Source: Desulfovibrio sp. (GTDB lineage: Bacteria; Desulfobacterota; Desulfovibrionia; Desulfovibrionales; Desulfovibrionaceae). From it: DNA of 8,897 nt. Of this stretch, positions 1 to 6,300 are shown piece after piece; position 1 is the stretch's first letter; each line of letters opens with the position of its first letter. The notes beneath the pieces were generated by a model, which ran no database searches, had not been told where the DNA came from, and was given only the letters and a program-made list of their open reading frames with translations. A program made the position numbers and the translations under genes. The stretch covers positions 1 to 8,897 of the forward strand of contig DONZ01000056.1 of NCBI GenBank assembly GCA_003512875.1. Reading direction: 5' to 3'.

Positions 1-337
1 CCGTTTCCAGCAGATGTTCGTACGGAACATAGCCCACCTCGCGAAGACGCGCGGCAATACCCTGATGATTCACGTTATCGCAAAGACGGTGCAAAACATC
101 GTCGCCGACAACGGTATGCCGTATGGAGTGTTCTTTGCAAAGGGAAAGAATGCGGCTGCTTTCTTTAATATTCCTTCCTTTGCGCAAATATAAGTGGTCT
201 ATTTTATTAGGTTCTTTTTCAAGCACTTCCATGACCGGCTTGTAACCCGATAAAATATGTTGAAAATTTTTTTTATTTTTTTTGATTAAATTTTCTTGTT
301 TCTGATTGCCATACGGTGTATATTTTTTTTCTTGCAT
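1..337 (-). CDS. rlmB: RlmB/TrmH-family 23S rRNA 2'-O-ribose methyltransferase, N-terminal part (runs off window start)
   Basis: Partial gene: 112 codons from ATG at 335-337, with the 3' end beyond position 1. The visible protein has a lysine/asparagine-rich N-terminus of about 27 residues, then the small substrate-binding domain of SpoU/TrmH methyltransferases: a GYKPVMEVLEKEP stretch at residues 31-43 (family pattern G-x-x-P-V-x-E-x-L), an alternating strand/helix region, and the signature HQGIAA at residues 91-96 that ends this domain. The family methylates the 2'-O of a guanosine in 23S rRNA (G2251 in E. coli) using S-adenosylmethionine; the knotted catalytic domain lies outside the window. 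The start is supported by an AAGGAA ribosome-binding site at 344-349, 7 bases upstream. The gene is divergent from mltD with only 96 bp between them. A general TrmH-like rRNA/tRNA methyltransferase is the alternative, since RlmB specificity cannot be proved without the C-terminus. Confidence 0.85.
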   Translation of the reverse strand, partial: MQEKKYTPYGNQKQENLIKKNKKNFQHILSGYKPVMEVLEKEPNKIDHLYLRKGRNIKESSRILSLCKEHSIRHTVVGDDVLHRLCDNVNHQGIAARLREVGYVPYEHLLET

Positions 338-364
338 CGAGTGTTCCTTGCTGAAAAAATGAAA

Positions 365-396
365 GCTTTGCAAAGCATACTGAAATAAAATATTAA
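365..396 (+). promoter_or_regulatory. Putative sigma-70-type promoter and 12-bp palindrome between rlmB and mltD
   Basis: TTGCAA (368-373) and TATTAA (391-396) are separated by 17 bp and would start transcription about 30 bp before the mltD start codon. The -35 element lies inside a perfect 12-bp palindrome, GCTTTGCAAAGC (365-376). The match to consensus is moderate and the region is AT-rich, so this is a candidate only. The rlmB promoter must lie in the same 96-bp gap but no good minus-strand match stands out. Confidence 0.35.
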
Positions 397-433
397 TACA
401 AGTATTTTTACAGCTTATTTTAAGGAGAGTGTT

Positions 434-2521
434 GTGCGTTCTTTTTCAATATCCAAACTGAGGCATTTAATCCTGCCTGCCGCCGTCTGCCTGTCCCTTA
501 CCGCCTGCGGAACAAAAAATTATCAGCCAGAGGACAATTATGTTTCCACCGATGATTCCCTGTATGAAAACTACATACTGAGCGTTGACGAAGAAACCGG
601 TCCTCTTCTCGAAGCTGAAAAGAAAGCGTTCCTCTCCGTGAGTGAAATCGACAGGAATATTACGGCGGAACAATTGAAATGCGTTGAAAAAGAATACAAG
701 CATTATATAAAAAATCCCCGCGGACGCGTGACTATCGAGCGGTTCATGTACAGAGCCATGCCCTATCTTGATTTCACCAAAAAAGTCTTCCGTGAGAAAA
801 ATATGCCTGAAGAATTGGCATACCTCGCTTTTGTGGAAAGCGGCTATCATCCTTTCGCCCGTTCTTCCGCCAACGCCCTCGGCATGTGGCAGTTCATGGC
901 GCCGACAGCCCGGCACTGCGGACTAACCATCAACTGGTGGATAGATGAACGCCTCGACCCTTATAAGGCGACCTATGCAGCAGCCGATTATCTCCAAGAA
1001 ATGTATGATGAATTTAATGACTGGCACTTGGCTTTGGCAGCCTACAACGCAGGACCGGGAAAAATCAGACGCGCTTTGACGGAAACAGGCACGGATAATT
1101 TCTTCGACCTTATGGATGCCAACGAAACCATAAAAAATTCCAAAATTAAAATTAAGAAAGAAACGGCGGATTACGTGCCCCGCTTTATCGCCATGGCAAA
1201 AATTATCCGCAGCTTCGACTCCTTAGGCTTTGAGCCAAAAGAGAATGAACTCGGCAAAGGGCACAATGTCATCAAAGAACAGGCTATCGCCATTAAAGCG
1301 CAGCGCGGTTCCGATTTGAAAGCCATTGCCCGTGAAATGGACATGTCATGGCAACACTTCCGCGACTATAACCCCGCCTTTTTGCAAACCGTAACCCCTC
1401 TCAACGCCGATACCGTTTTTTACGTGCCGGCAAGCCTGCAGGCGAGAGGTTTGGAAGTAAGCCGCATGGAAATGCTCGCCGGCTGGTCCACATACACCAT
1501 TAAAAAAGGGGACACCCTTTCCGGTATCAGCAAAAAAACAGGTGTGCCCGTGCACGTTTTGCGCCAAGCCAACGCCGTCAGCGAACCTTTGCGCATAGGA
1601 CAGCATTTGAGGCTTCCCGGACACAACACCTACATAGCGGATAAAAATGCGAATAAATCCTCAAGCCTCGGAACCCGTCCTGAAAAAGATCTCAATTACA
1701 CGGTAAAATCAGGCGACACGTTCGTCGAAATCGCCAATAACCACGGACTTGCCCTTGCGGAACTGCAAAAAGCGAACCCGCAAATCAAAGACGTTACCAA
1801 ACTCGCTCTCGGACAGCAAATTCGTATCCCCGGAACCAAACAACATTTCAAAGTCAAAGAACAAAAACCCATTCAAAACCTCATTGCGGCGAATAAAACC
1901 AAACAAATTCAGCAAACGGCGTCCAAAAAGCAGGAAATGGCTCCCGCTTCCTCCGCAAAACGTTCAAAAAGCCGCTACACAATCCAAAAAGGAGACACCC
2001 TTTATTCCGTCGCCCAAAAACACGGTTTGACCGTTGCCGAACTTCAGGAAATGAACAACGGATTGTCTCCCCAAAACTTGGCGATCGGGCAAAGCATTCT
2101 TGTTAAAGCCCATGAAAATTATATTGCAAGCAACAGCAAAAAAGCTCCGCGGCAAAATCTCGCAAAAAAGAAAACCTATACGGTAAAACAAGGCGATACC
2201 CTTTATTCCATCGCAAAATCACACGGGCTCAGTGTCGCGGAACTGCAGACACATAACAAAAACCTCAGCACGAGCATTTCCATAGGACAAACAATCACCA
2301 TACCGTCCAAAACACAGCTCGTCGCGGCAAAACCCATTGTCCATATCGTAAAAAAAGGCGACACCCTTTACAGCATAAGCAAAAATTACAATGTCACGGT
2401 TGATGCGATTGTCGCTTACAACAATCTTGCTGGCAACAGCTTATCCATCGGACAAAAGGTGAAAATACCGAATACGAATTACACAATGGCAAGCGCGGAC
2501 AATTCCGACAACATACAATAA
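434..2521 (+). CDS. mltD: Membrane-bound lytic murein transglycosylase D with five LysM domains (lipoprotein)
   Basis: This 695-residue protein cleaves the MurNAc-GlcNAc bond of peptidoglycan, forming 1,6-anhydro-MurNAc ends, in the periplasm. It starts at GTG with AAGGAG at 422-427, 6 bases upstream. The signal peptide ends in lipobox LTAC with lipidated Cys25; Gly26 at +2 predicts outer-membrane sorting. The transglycosylase domain spans about residues 115-245: catalytic Glu135 in FVESGY, GMWQFM at 150-155 and AYNAGPG at 203-209. A degenerate LysM-like stretch (about 275-335) is followed by five clear LysM repeats near residues 352-396, 421-467, 514-558, 581-625 and 636-680, each with a GDT(L/F) core and joined by Lys/Ala/Gln-rich linkers. 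E. coli MltD is about 450 residues with fewer LysM repeats, so this one has an enlarged glycan-binding tail. It appears monocistronic, with its own terminator. Confidence 0.95.
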   Translation: MRSFSISKLRHLILPAAVCLSLTACGTKNYQPEDNYVSTDDSLYENYILSVDEETGPLLEAEKKAFLSVSEIDRNITAEQLKCVEKEYKHYIKNPRGRVTIERFMYRAMPYLDFTKKVFREKNMPEELAYLAFVESGYHPFARSSANALGMWQFMAPTARHCGLTINWWIDERLDPYKATYAAADYLQEMYDEFNDWHLALAAYNAGPGKIRRALTETGTDNFFDLMDANETIKNSKIKIKKETADYVPRFIAMAKIIRSFDSLGFEPKENELGKGHNVIKEQAIAIKAQRGSDLKAIAREMDMSWQHFRDYNPAFLQTVTPLNADTVFYVPASLQARGLEVSRMEMLAGWSTYTIKKGDTLSGISKKTGVPVHVLRQANAVSEPLRIGQHLRLPGHNTYIADKNANKSSSLGTRPEKDLNYTVKSGDTFVEIANNHGLALAELQKANPQIKDVTKLALGQQIRIPGTKQHFKVKEQKPIQNLIAANKTKQIQQTASKKQEMAPASSAKRSKSRYTIQKGDTLYSVAQKHGLTVAELQEMNNGLSPQNLAIGQSILVKAHENYIASNSKKAPRQNLAKKKTYTVKQGDTLYSIAKSHGLSVAELQTHNKNLSTSISIGQTITIPSKTQLVAAKPIVHIVKKGDTLYSISKNYNVTVDAIVAYNNLAGNSLSIGQKVKIPNTNYTMASADNSDNIQ
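1487..2473 (+). repeat. Five in-frame LysM-coding repeats inside mltD
   Basis: The repeats occupy about 1487-1621, 1694-1834, 1973-2107, 2174-2308 and 2339-2473. Each codes for roughly 45 residues beginning (Y/H)-(T/I)-(I/V)-x-x-GDT and ending in an IGQ-x-(I/L)-x-(I/L) strand. Repeats 3 and 4 are closest: both carry GDTLYS followed by a HGL(T/S)VAELQ core, and their DNA is also similar (CCCTTTATTCC in both). This points to duplication within the gene. Confidence 0.85.
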
Positions 2522-2553
2522 TTTACATGCCTGCATATTCAAATAAAATAATG

Positions 2554-2588
2554 AAAACCGCCGCATACAAAACGGCGGCTTTTATTTT
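2554..2588 (+). terminator. Rho-independent terminator after mltD
   Basis: The 6-bp GC stem CCGCCG (2558-2563) / CGGCGG (2573-2578) has a 9-base loop and flanking A-run/T-run (TTTTATTTT from 2580). It lies 33 bp after the mltD stop codon. The one mismatch just below the stem is A2557/C2579. Confidence 0.85.
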
Positions 2589-2660
2589 AACAATTCGGCA
2601 CCAAACAATATTCCCCAAGAAAACATTTTTTTAATAAAATCTTACCTGTTTTTCTTGCCA

Positions 2661-2701
2661 TATCAGCTGATTACCAAATACAAGCATATTGTGAGCTGAT
2701 A
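2661..2701. repeat. Inverted repeat in the gap after mltD
   Basis: TATCAGCT (2661-2668) and AGCTGATA (2694-2701) are perfect 8-bp inverted repeats separated by 25 bp. The left arm also overlaps a 10-bp palindrome, ATCAGCTGAT (2662-2671). The element sits between two converging transcription units, each with its own terminator. No T-run follows, so it is not a terminator, and no function can be assigned. Confidence 0.4.
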
Positions 2702-2774
2702 AAAAGGGATAGAAAAAAGTCTTCTTCCTCCTCTTCCTCGTCACCTTTTAACGTGACCTGATTGTAAGGGATAA

Positions 2775-2798
2775 AAAAAGGAGCATACGCTCCTTTTT
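2775..2798 (-). terminator. Bidirectional hairpin terminator ending the DMT/winged-helix operon
   Basis: The GGAGC (2780-2784) / GCTCC (2789-2793) stem has a 4-base loop and is extended by A-T pairs on both sides. Read on the minus strand it gives a T-run of seven, starting about 30 bases after the stop of the winged-helix gene. On the plus strand it gives five T's and could also back up the mltD terminator. Confidence 0.8.
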
Positions 2799-2825
2799 CA
2801 TGCCATATATCGGAAAATTAACCTG

Positions 2826-3092
2826 TTACCAATATTTTCGGTATTTTTCCCTGCCGAATTTAGTCAGCCGCCAGCGCTGCATCAGCATTTCCCCCTCGCC
2901 GGCGTCCTCAACCCATTCTTCCACAAGCTCCGCAATGCCGACAGCACGCAAAGACAAAACATGTTCATCGGCGGCATAAACCTGCTTTTCACCGGGGTGG
3001 GACTGCATAAGCAAATCCCGAATTTCCCGTGTTGTGAGCGAAGCATGCATATCCAACAATTTACAAATTTCCAATCTGATCGGATGTTTCAT
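2826..3092 (-). CDS. Small winged-helix (ArsR-like) DNA-binding protein
   Basis: This 88-residue protein opens MKHPIRLEICKLL, the typical first helix of ArsR-type winged-helix domains (pattern HP-x-R-x-x-I-x-x-x-L). Then come LTTREIRDLL (helix 2), a longer-than-usual linker with a second helix around residues 40-56 (candidate recognition helix) and a wing with QRWRLTKFGREKYRKYW at the C-terminus. Nothing follows the winged helix, so there is no separate ligand domain and no ArsR metal-binding CxC motif. The start is fixed by GGGGAG (3098-3103), 5 bases upstream. It is the second gene of a minus-strand operon, 23 bp after the DMT transporter stop, and may repress or tune that operon; this is inference. 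The family assignment rests on the N-terminal pattern only. Confidence 0.7.
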   Translation of the reverse strand: MKHPIRLEICKLLDMHASLTTREIRDLLMQSHPGEKQVYAADEHVLSLRAVGIAELVEEWVEDAGEGEMLMQRWRLTKFGREKYRKYW

Positions 3093-3115
3093 AATTTCTC
3101 CCCGTTTGCCCGAAG

Positions 3116-4177
3116 CTAGCCCACTTGCCGCAAATTGACAATGTCTTTAGGATTTCCGATAACAAGAACCATGCCAGAGAAAATCACGACAGCACCGATA
3201 ACAAGATTTACGGTAATCTCCGTATCCAGGAAAACAGCACTCAAAACCACGCCCCATAGTGCATAGGTGATGTTCAAAGCCATGGCACGGCTTACCCCTG
3301 TCGTATTCATCGCCTTATACCAGCACATATAGGAACAAGCCCCCACAATCCCCGCAAGCATGATAAGGTATAGTTTGTCACTGGTTAAAAAACCTTGGAT
3401 AGCTGAAAAATAATCCATATCCGCAGGCAGCGTGAAATGGCAGGCAAGCGGAATAAGAATGAACCAGTAAATGCATGCGGAAGTCATTTGATAAATGTTC
3501 AATGCAATGCCGGGTTCGACAAAATCCATTCCGGAGGTCACCACAACGCCCTCGCAGGCCCAGCCGCAGGCGGCGACAACGGCGAAAAGCAAACCTAAAT
3601 AAAAATATTCGGACCCGCCGCCGGAAGGCGCGACAAAACTGATGATGAACACGCCAAAAATACAGCCGAGCAAACCGATCCATGCTCTTCCGATGATTTT
3701 TTCCTTTAAAAAGACCATTGCCAAAATAGCCGCAAAAGCGGGGTACAGGGAAGTTATCGGCAAAACATAAGCCGGATCGGTTAAGGAAACAGCCATCAAA
3801 TACCCTCCCATTCCGAAAGGCGCGCCCAAAAATCCGCCGAGCATGCAAAGCCTGCCGGCTTTATTTTTAATGGTTCGGGGAATTTCTTTCAATTGCCCTC
3901 TGTAAGCATTGACAGCCAAAGATGTGACTGCGCCGCAAAAATCATGAATACCCGCAGCCGCAAAAGGAGCGACAAGCCAATATTCAGGCTGTGCGAAGGC
4001 ACCGCTTTTAACCCCCATGCCCAAAAGAAAAACGCTTGATACCGCCCACGTGATACCGCCGATTATGCCAAGAACCAAACCTTTTTTGGCAAAGAGCAAA
4101 TCTTTTTTTTCACGCAGCGCCGCCGCCCTTTCCGCTGTTTTGACAAAATTTGTTTGAGTGAGTATTTCTGACCCCAT
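3116..4177 (-). CDS. EamA/DMT-superfamily ten-helix membrane transporter
   Basis: This 353-residue inner-membrane protein has a 31-residue polar N-terminus and ten hydrophobic helices, arranged as two EamA repeats of five. The first repeat carries the characteristic PITSLYPAFAAILAMVFLKE ending at the helix 4/5 junction; the second has the matching SRAMALNITYALWGVVLSAVFL. DMT proteins of this type export or import small metabolites such as amino acids, but the substrate cannot be read here. The start is set at ATG 4175-4177 because AGAGGTG (4181-4187) lies just upstream. A longer frame opens at TTG 4213, but that codon lies inside the sigma-54 -12 box and so upstream of the expected transcript start. 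The gene is first in an operon with the winged-helix gene and divergent from the BCCT gene, under a strong sigma-54 promoter. Confidence 0.85.
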   Translation of the reverse strand: MGSEILTQTNFVKTAERAAALREKKDLLFAKKGLVLGIIGGITWAVSSVFLLGMGVKSGAFAQPEYWLVAPFAAAGIHDFCGAVTSLAVNAYRGQLKEIPRTIKNKAGRLCMLGGFLGAPFGMGGYLMAVSLTDPAYVLPITSLYPAFAAILAMVFLKEKIIGRAWIGLLGCIFGVFIISFVAPSGGGSEYFYLGLLFAVVAACGWACEGVVVTSGMDFVEPGIALNIYQMTSACIYWFILIPLACHFTLPADMDYFSAIQGFLTSDKLYLIMLAGIVGACSYMCWYKAMNTTGVSRAMALNITYALWGVVLSAVFLDTEITVNLVIGAVVIFSGMVLVIGNPKDIVNLRQVG

Positions 4178-4187
4178 AAGCACCTCT

Positions 4188-4199
4188 GCAAATATTTGC
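4188..4199. promoter_or_regulatory. 12-bp perfect palindrome at the predicted DMT-operon transcript start
   Basis: GCAAATATTTGC is perfectly self-complementary. It spans the position where the minus-strand sigma-54 promoter should begin transcription (about 4198) and abuts the ribosome-binding site at 4181-4187. A protein bound here would block initiation, so it is a candidate repressor operator, perhaps for the winged-helix protein of the same operon. It could alternatively form a weak AT-rich leader hairpin. Confidence 0.4.
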
Positions 4200-4208
4200 C
4201 ATAAAAAA

Positions 4209-4224
4209 AGCAAAAATTATGCCA
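4209..4224 (-). promoter_or_regulatory. Sigma-54 (-24/-12) promoter of the DMT/winged-helix operon
   Basis: Read on the minus strand the sequence is TGGCATAATTTTTGCT: TGGCAT, a 5-base spacer, then TTGCT. It matches the sigma-54 consensus TGGCAC-N5-TTGCW at all but one defined base, with the invariant GG and GC at correct spacing. The start of transcription would be about 4198, giving a leader of about 20 bases before the ATG. The palindrome at 4329-4342 is centred 113 bp upstream of the GG. Confidence 0.75.
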
Positions 4225-4328
4225 AGCGAAAAACCCCCGAAAAGTCCGAATTTCCGCTGTATTCATTATATATATCGGAATAATGAAAGGACTTTGTTCC
4301 AAAAAGAACGATAAAATCTTTTCATTGA

Positions 4329-4342
4329 CGACATATTTGTCA
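4329..4342. promoter_or_regulatory. CGACA-N4-TGTCR palindrome, candidate activator site A
   Basis: CGACATATTTGTCA is a palindrome with one imperfect outer base. It shares 13 of 14 bases with the site at 8514-8527. It is centred 113 bp upstream of the DMT-operon -24 element and 239 bp upstream of the BCCT one, so it most likely serves the DMT operon. Confidence 0.6.
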
Positions 4343-4481
4343 TAAAAAACGTTTCCCGCTTTCAAAAACCTAATCACCTGGAAATAAATGAAATTTTCTT
4401 TGTCATTCTAAAAGTAAAATTCAAAAAAATGTCAAAGTTGTCGTCATAAAAAACTAATTATTTCTCTCAAAAAGAATTGAA

Positions 4482-4495
4482 CGACACAAATGTCG
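4482..4495. promoter_or_regulatory. CGACA-N4-TGTCG palindrome, candidate activator site C
   Basis: CGACACAAATGTCG has perfect 5-bp arms. With flanking bases it reads ACGACAYAAATGTCGC, 15 of 16 identical to the site at 8320-8335. It is centred 86 bp upstream of the BCCT promoter -24 GG, a normal distance for an enhancer-binding activator. Confidence 0.65.
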
Positions 4496-4572
4496 CATTA
4501 ATGGACAAAGCAATACGCGTTTTTTCAATCCTATTTGTCCTAATATGCCAATATAATACTTTTTATTCGTAA

Positions 4573-4588
4573 TGGCATGTTTTGTGAT
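4573..4588 (+). promoter_or_regulatory. Sigma-54 promoter of the BCCT gene
   Basis: TGGCATGTTTTGTGAT has a good -24 element (TGGCAT) and a weaker -12 element (GTGAT instead of TTGCW) at correct spacing. The promoter at 8623-8638 has the same TGGCATG start and the same TGAT ending, which supports a shared local variant. The predicted start is about 4599, leaving a leader of about 27 bases. A TATAAT at 4552-4557 lacks a good -35 partner at 16-18 bp. Confidence 0.6.
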
Positions 4589-4625
4589 TTTTAGAGCAAA
4601 AAACATATGCACATTGGAGGTTCCC

Positions 4626-6188
4626 ATGGCAAAAGACGACGATTTCACTTGCAGACCATTGGATGAAAATGATTTATGCGTTGAAAAATCAATTGCCTTG
4701 CCGGTTGTTCTTGTTTTATTGCTTGTCAGCTTGCCTGCAATCTTTTTCAGCGCGGAAATGGAAGCCTTTTTAAAAGGCATTGTGAACCCGCTGAACAAGG
4801 CATTGGGCAGTTCGTTTTTATGGCTTGTGACGATTTTTGTTTTCATGCTCATTTATTTCGCCATAAGCAAATACGGCGACATAAAATTTGGCGACCCTGA
4901 CGAAAAACCCGAATTTCCTCTTGGTTCCTGGGCTGCCATGATTTTCACCTCCGGCGTTGCGGGGGCATGCATGTTCTGGGCTATTGTCGAACCCTCATGG
5001 TATTTGGTGACGCCCCCTATGAATGCGGCGCCCGAAAGCGTGGAGGCGTACAACCTCAGCCTAAGTTTCCTTCTTTTAAACTGGGGCCCCACAGCATGGA
5101 GCTCTTATTTCATCTGCGCCTTGCCTATCTGCTATATGTTCCACATCAGAAGACAGCCTCTTTTGCGTGTGAGCGCGGCTTCTGAAATTGTCATCGGCGA
5201 ACGCAAAGACAAATTCCTAGGCAGATTTTTGGACTGCTGCTTCATTTTGGGTCTGATGTTCTGTACGACAATGACCATGTGCCTTTCCCTGCCGACCGTG
5301 GAAGCGACCATCTGCAAAGTGACAGGCTTCGAACCATCCCTCGCCCTGCAGGGCAAAATCTTACTCACGACTATCGCCATTTCCGCCGTCAGCGTTTATT
5401 TCGGTTTGAAAAAAGGAATTAAAACAGTAAGCGACCTCAACGTGCTTTTGGCATTTGCTTTGCTCATTTATGTTTTCTTGTGCGGTCCGACAGCCACATT
5501 GTTCGATACGTTCACCAACGCCGTGGGCAGAACAGCCAACAACTTCCTTACCTATATCCTTTGGACGGACCCGTTCACCGACCAAACCGTGCCCCAGGAC
5601 TGGACAATGTTCTATGCCATGAACTGGCTGGGCTACGGACCTTTCATGGGCTTATTCATTGCAAGGATCTCCCGCGGAAGAACAGTCAGGGAAATCGTAG
5701 GCTGCGGTTTGTTCTTCGCGGTTCTTGGCGGTTACTGCATGCATGGCGTGCTTGGCTCCTACACCTTATACCTGTCACACAACAACATCATTGACGTTAC
5801 GGATATTTTGGTGAAGCAAGGCGGCGCCGCCCTCATGGCGGAAGTGTTTGACACGCTGCCTTTCAGCACCGTGGTTTTTATCGTGTATACGATGGTTTCA
5901 ACCATTTTCCTGGCAACAAGCATCAATTCAAGCTGTTACATCATGGCGGCAACAGCAACCAAACGAATCGGAGTCAACGACGATCCCAACAAATACAATT
6001 TGGTCATGTGGGCGCTTTTGCAAGGCTTGCTCGCTTTCGGAGCCCTTACCATGGGCGGGCTTGAAGTTGCAAAAATGCTTGGCAAACTGGCGGGTATTTT
6101 CATCTGCATTCCTGTCATCCTCCTTGCCTACGCATGGATAAAAATGCTCAAAGGCGACAAACTGGACGAAGTGACAGACTGCCGATAA
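4626..6188 (+). CDS. BCCT-family (betaine/carnitine/choline-type) secondary transporter
   Basis: This 520-residue inner-membrane protein has the twelve-helix BCCT core. Family marks seen: SWAAMIF and FWAIVEP around residues 101-123, NWGPTAWSSY (152-161) keeping the three helix-4 aromatics of BetP (W153, W158, Y161), and DWTMFY at 325-330 followed by FIARISRGRTVRE (344-356). A TS pair at 431-432 matches a sodium-ligand position in BetP, so sodium coupling is plausible. Odd points: the glycine segment GMGIG of betaine carriers reads GVAGA (110-114), and the helix-8 box W-A-W-W-I-S-W reads A-M-N-W-L-G-Y (331-337). The C-terminal tail is very short, so BetP-like osmosensing is unlikely. The start is ATG 4626 with GGAGG at 4616-4620; an upstream ATG at 4572 precedes the promoter's -24 element. 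The substrate is unknown; taurine-like or other zwitterions are possible. Confidence 0.9.
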   Translation: MAKDDDFTCRPLDENDLCVEKSIALPVVLVLLLVSLPAIFFSAEMEAFLKGIVNPLNKALGSSFLWLVTIFVFMLIYFAISKYGDIKFGDPDEKPEFPLGSWAAMIFTSGVAGACMFWAIVEPSWYLVTPPMNAAPESVEAYNLSLSFLLLNWGPTAWSSYFICALPICYMFHIRRQPLLRVSAASEIVIGERKDKFLGRFLDCCFILGLMFCTTMTMCLSLPTVEATICKVTGFEPSLALQGKILLTTIAISAVSVYFGLKKGIKTVSDLNVLLAFALLIYVFLCGPTATLFDTFTNAVGRTANNFLTYILWTDPFTDQTVPQDWTMFYAMNWLGYGPFMGLFIARISRGRTVREIVGCGLFFAVLGGYCMHGVLGSYTLYLSHNNIIDVTDILVKQGGAALMAEVFDTLPFSTVVFIVYTMVSTIFLATSINSSCYIMAATATKRIGVNDDPNKYNLVMWALLQGLLAFGALTMGGLEVAKMLGKLAGIFICIPVILLAYAWIKMLKGDKLDEVTDCR

Positions 6189-6220
6189 AAAATATTTTGT
6201 TCATAATCGCCAAAAAGAAG

Positions 6221-6247
6221 AAAGCCGGCTCGATACCGGCTTTTTTT
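6221..6247 (+). terminator. Rho-independent terminator after the BCCT gene
   Basis: The 8-bp stem AAAGCCGG (6221-6228) / CCGGCTTT (6236-6243) has a 7-base loop and seven T's (6241-6247). It lies 32 bp after the stop codon and separates the BCCT transcript from the activator gene. Confidence 0.9.
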
Positions 6248-6251
6248 ATTA

Positions 6252-6280
6252 TTTACTAACACACTCTTCTTCTATATACT
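6252..6280 (+). promoter_or_regulatory. Sigma-70-like promoter of the activator gene
   Basis: TTTACT (6252-6257), a 17-bp spacer and TATACT (6275-6280) match four and five of six consensus bases. Transcription would begin about 6287, only some 14 bases before the ATG, so the leader would be very short. No CGACA palindrome and no -24/-12 element is seen here, consistent with constitutive low-level production of the activator. Confidence 0.45.
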
Positions 6281-6300
6281 GGAAAAAAGGCGGGAATTTT

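Larger units (their letters stand above)
4178..4625. other. 448-bp divergent control region between DMT operon and BCCT gene
   Basis: No credible gene is seen here. The region holds a minus-strand sigma-54 promoter near 4209-4224, a plus-strand one near 4573-4588, two CGACA-N4-TGTC palindromes (4329, 4482) and a 12-bp palindrome at 4188-4199. It also has further TGTC(A/G) half-sites at 4401, 4430 and 4439, an 8-bp inverted repeat TTCATTAT/ATAATGAA (4262-4269, 4280-4287), and the 12-mer GTCATAAAAAAC twice (4339-4350, 4443-4454). The density of symmetric elements suggests several regulators act here. Confidence 0.75.

Noticed and set aside
467..916. 149-codon minus-strand open frame inside mltD
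   Set aside because: It is fully covered by the catalytic and signal region of mltD, which has clear family motifs; the opposite-strand product is low-complexity and has no domain pattern. The other frames overlapping mltD at 1346-2191 were rejected for the same reason.
2631..2744. GTG-initiated 37-codon minus-strand frame (starts MTRKRRKK)
   Set aside because: It has no separate ribosome-binding site, lies after the operon terminator, shows no recognisable pattern, and its basic run is just the other frame of the polypurine stretch.
4296..4309. GTTC-N6-GAAC inverted repeat in the divergent region
   Set aside because: Arms of 4 bp are too short to stand out in this sequence, and no second copy was found.
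4063..4377. 104-codon minus-strand open frame overlapping the DMT start
   Set aside because: It runs through the sigma-54 promoter and the palindrome at 4329, and overlaps the well-supported DMT gene in another frame.
4454..4852. 132-codon minus-strand open frame across the BCCT promoter
   Set aside because: It overlaps the sigma-54 promoter, the palindrome at 4482 and the BCCT start, has no ribosome-binding site and no recognisable protein features.
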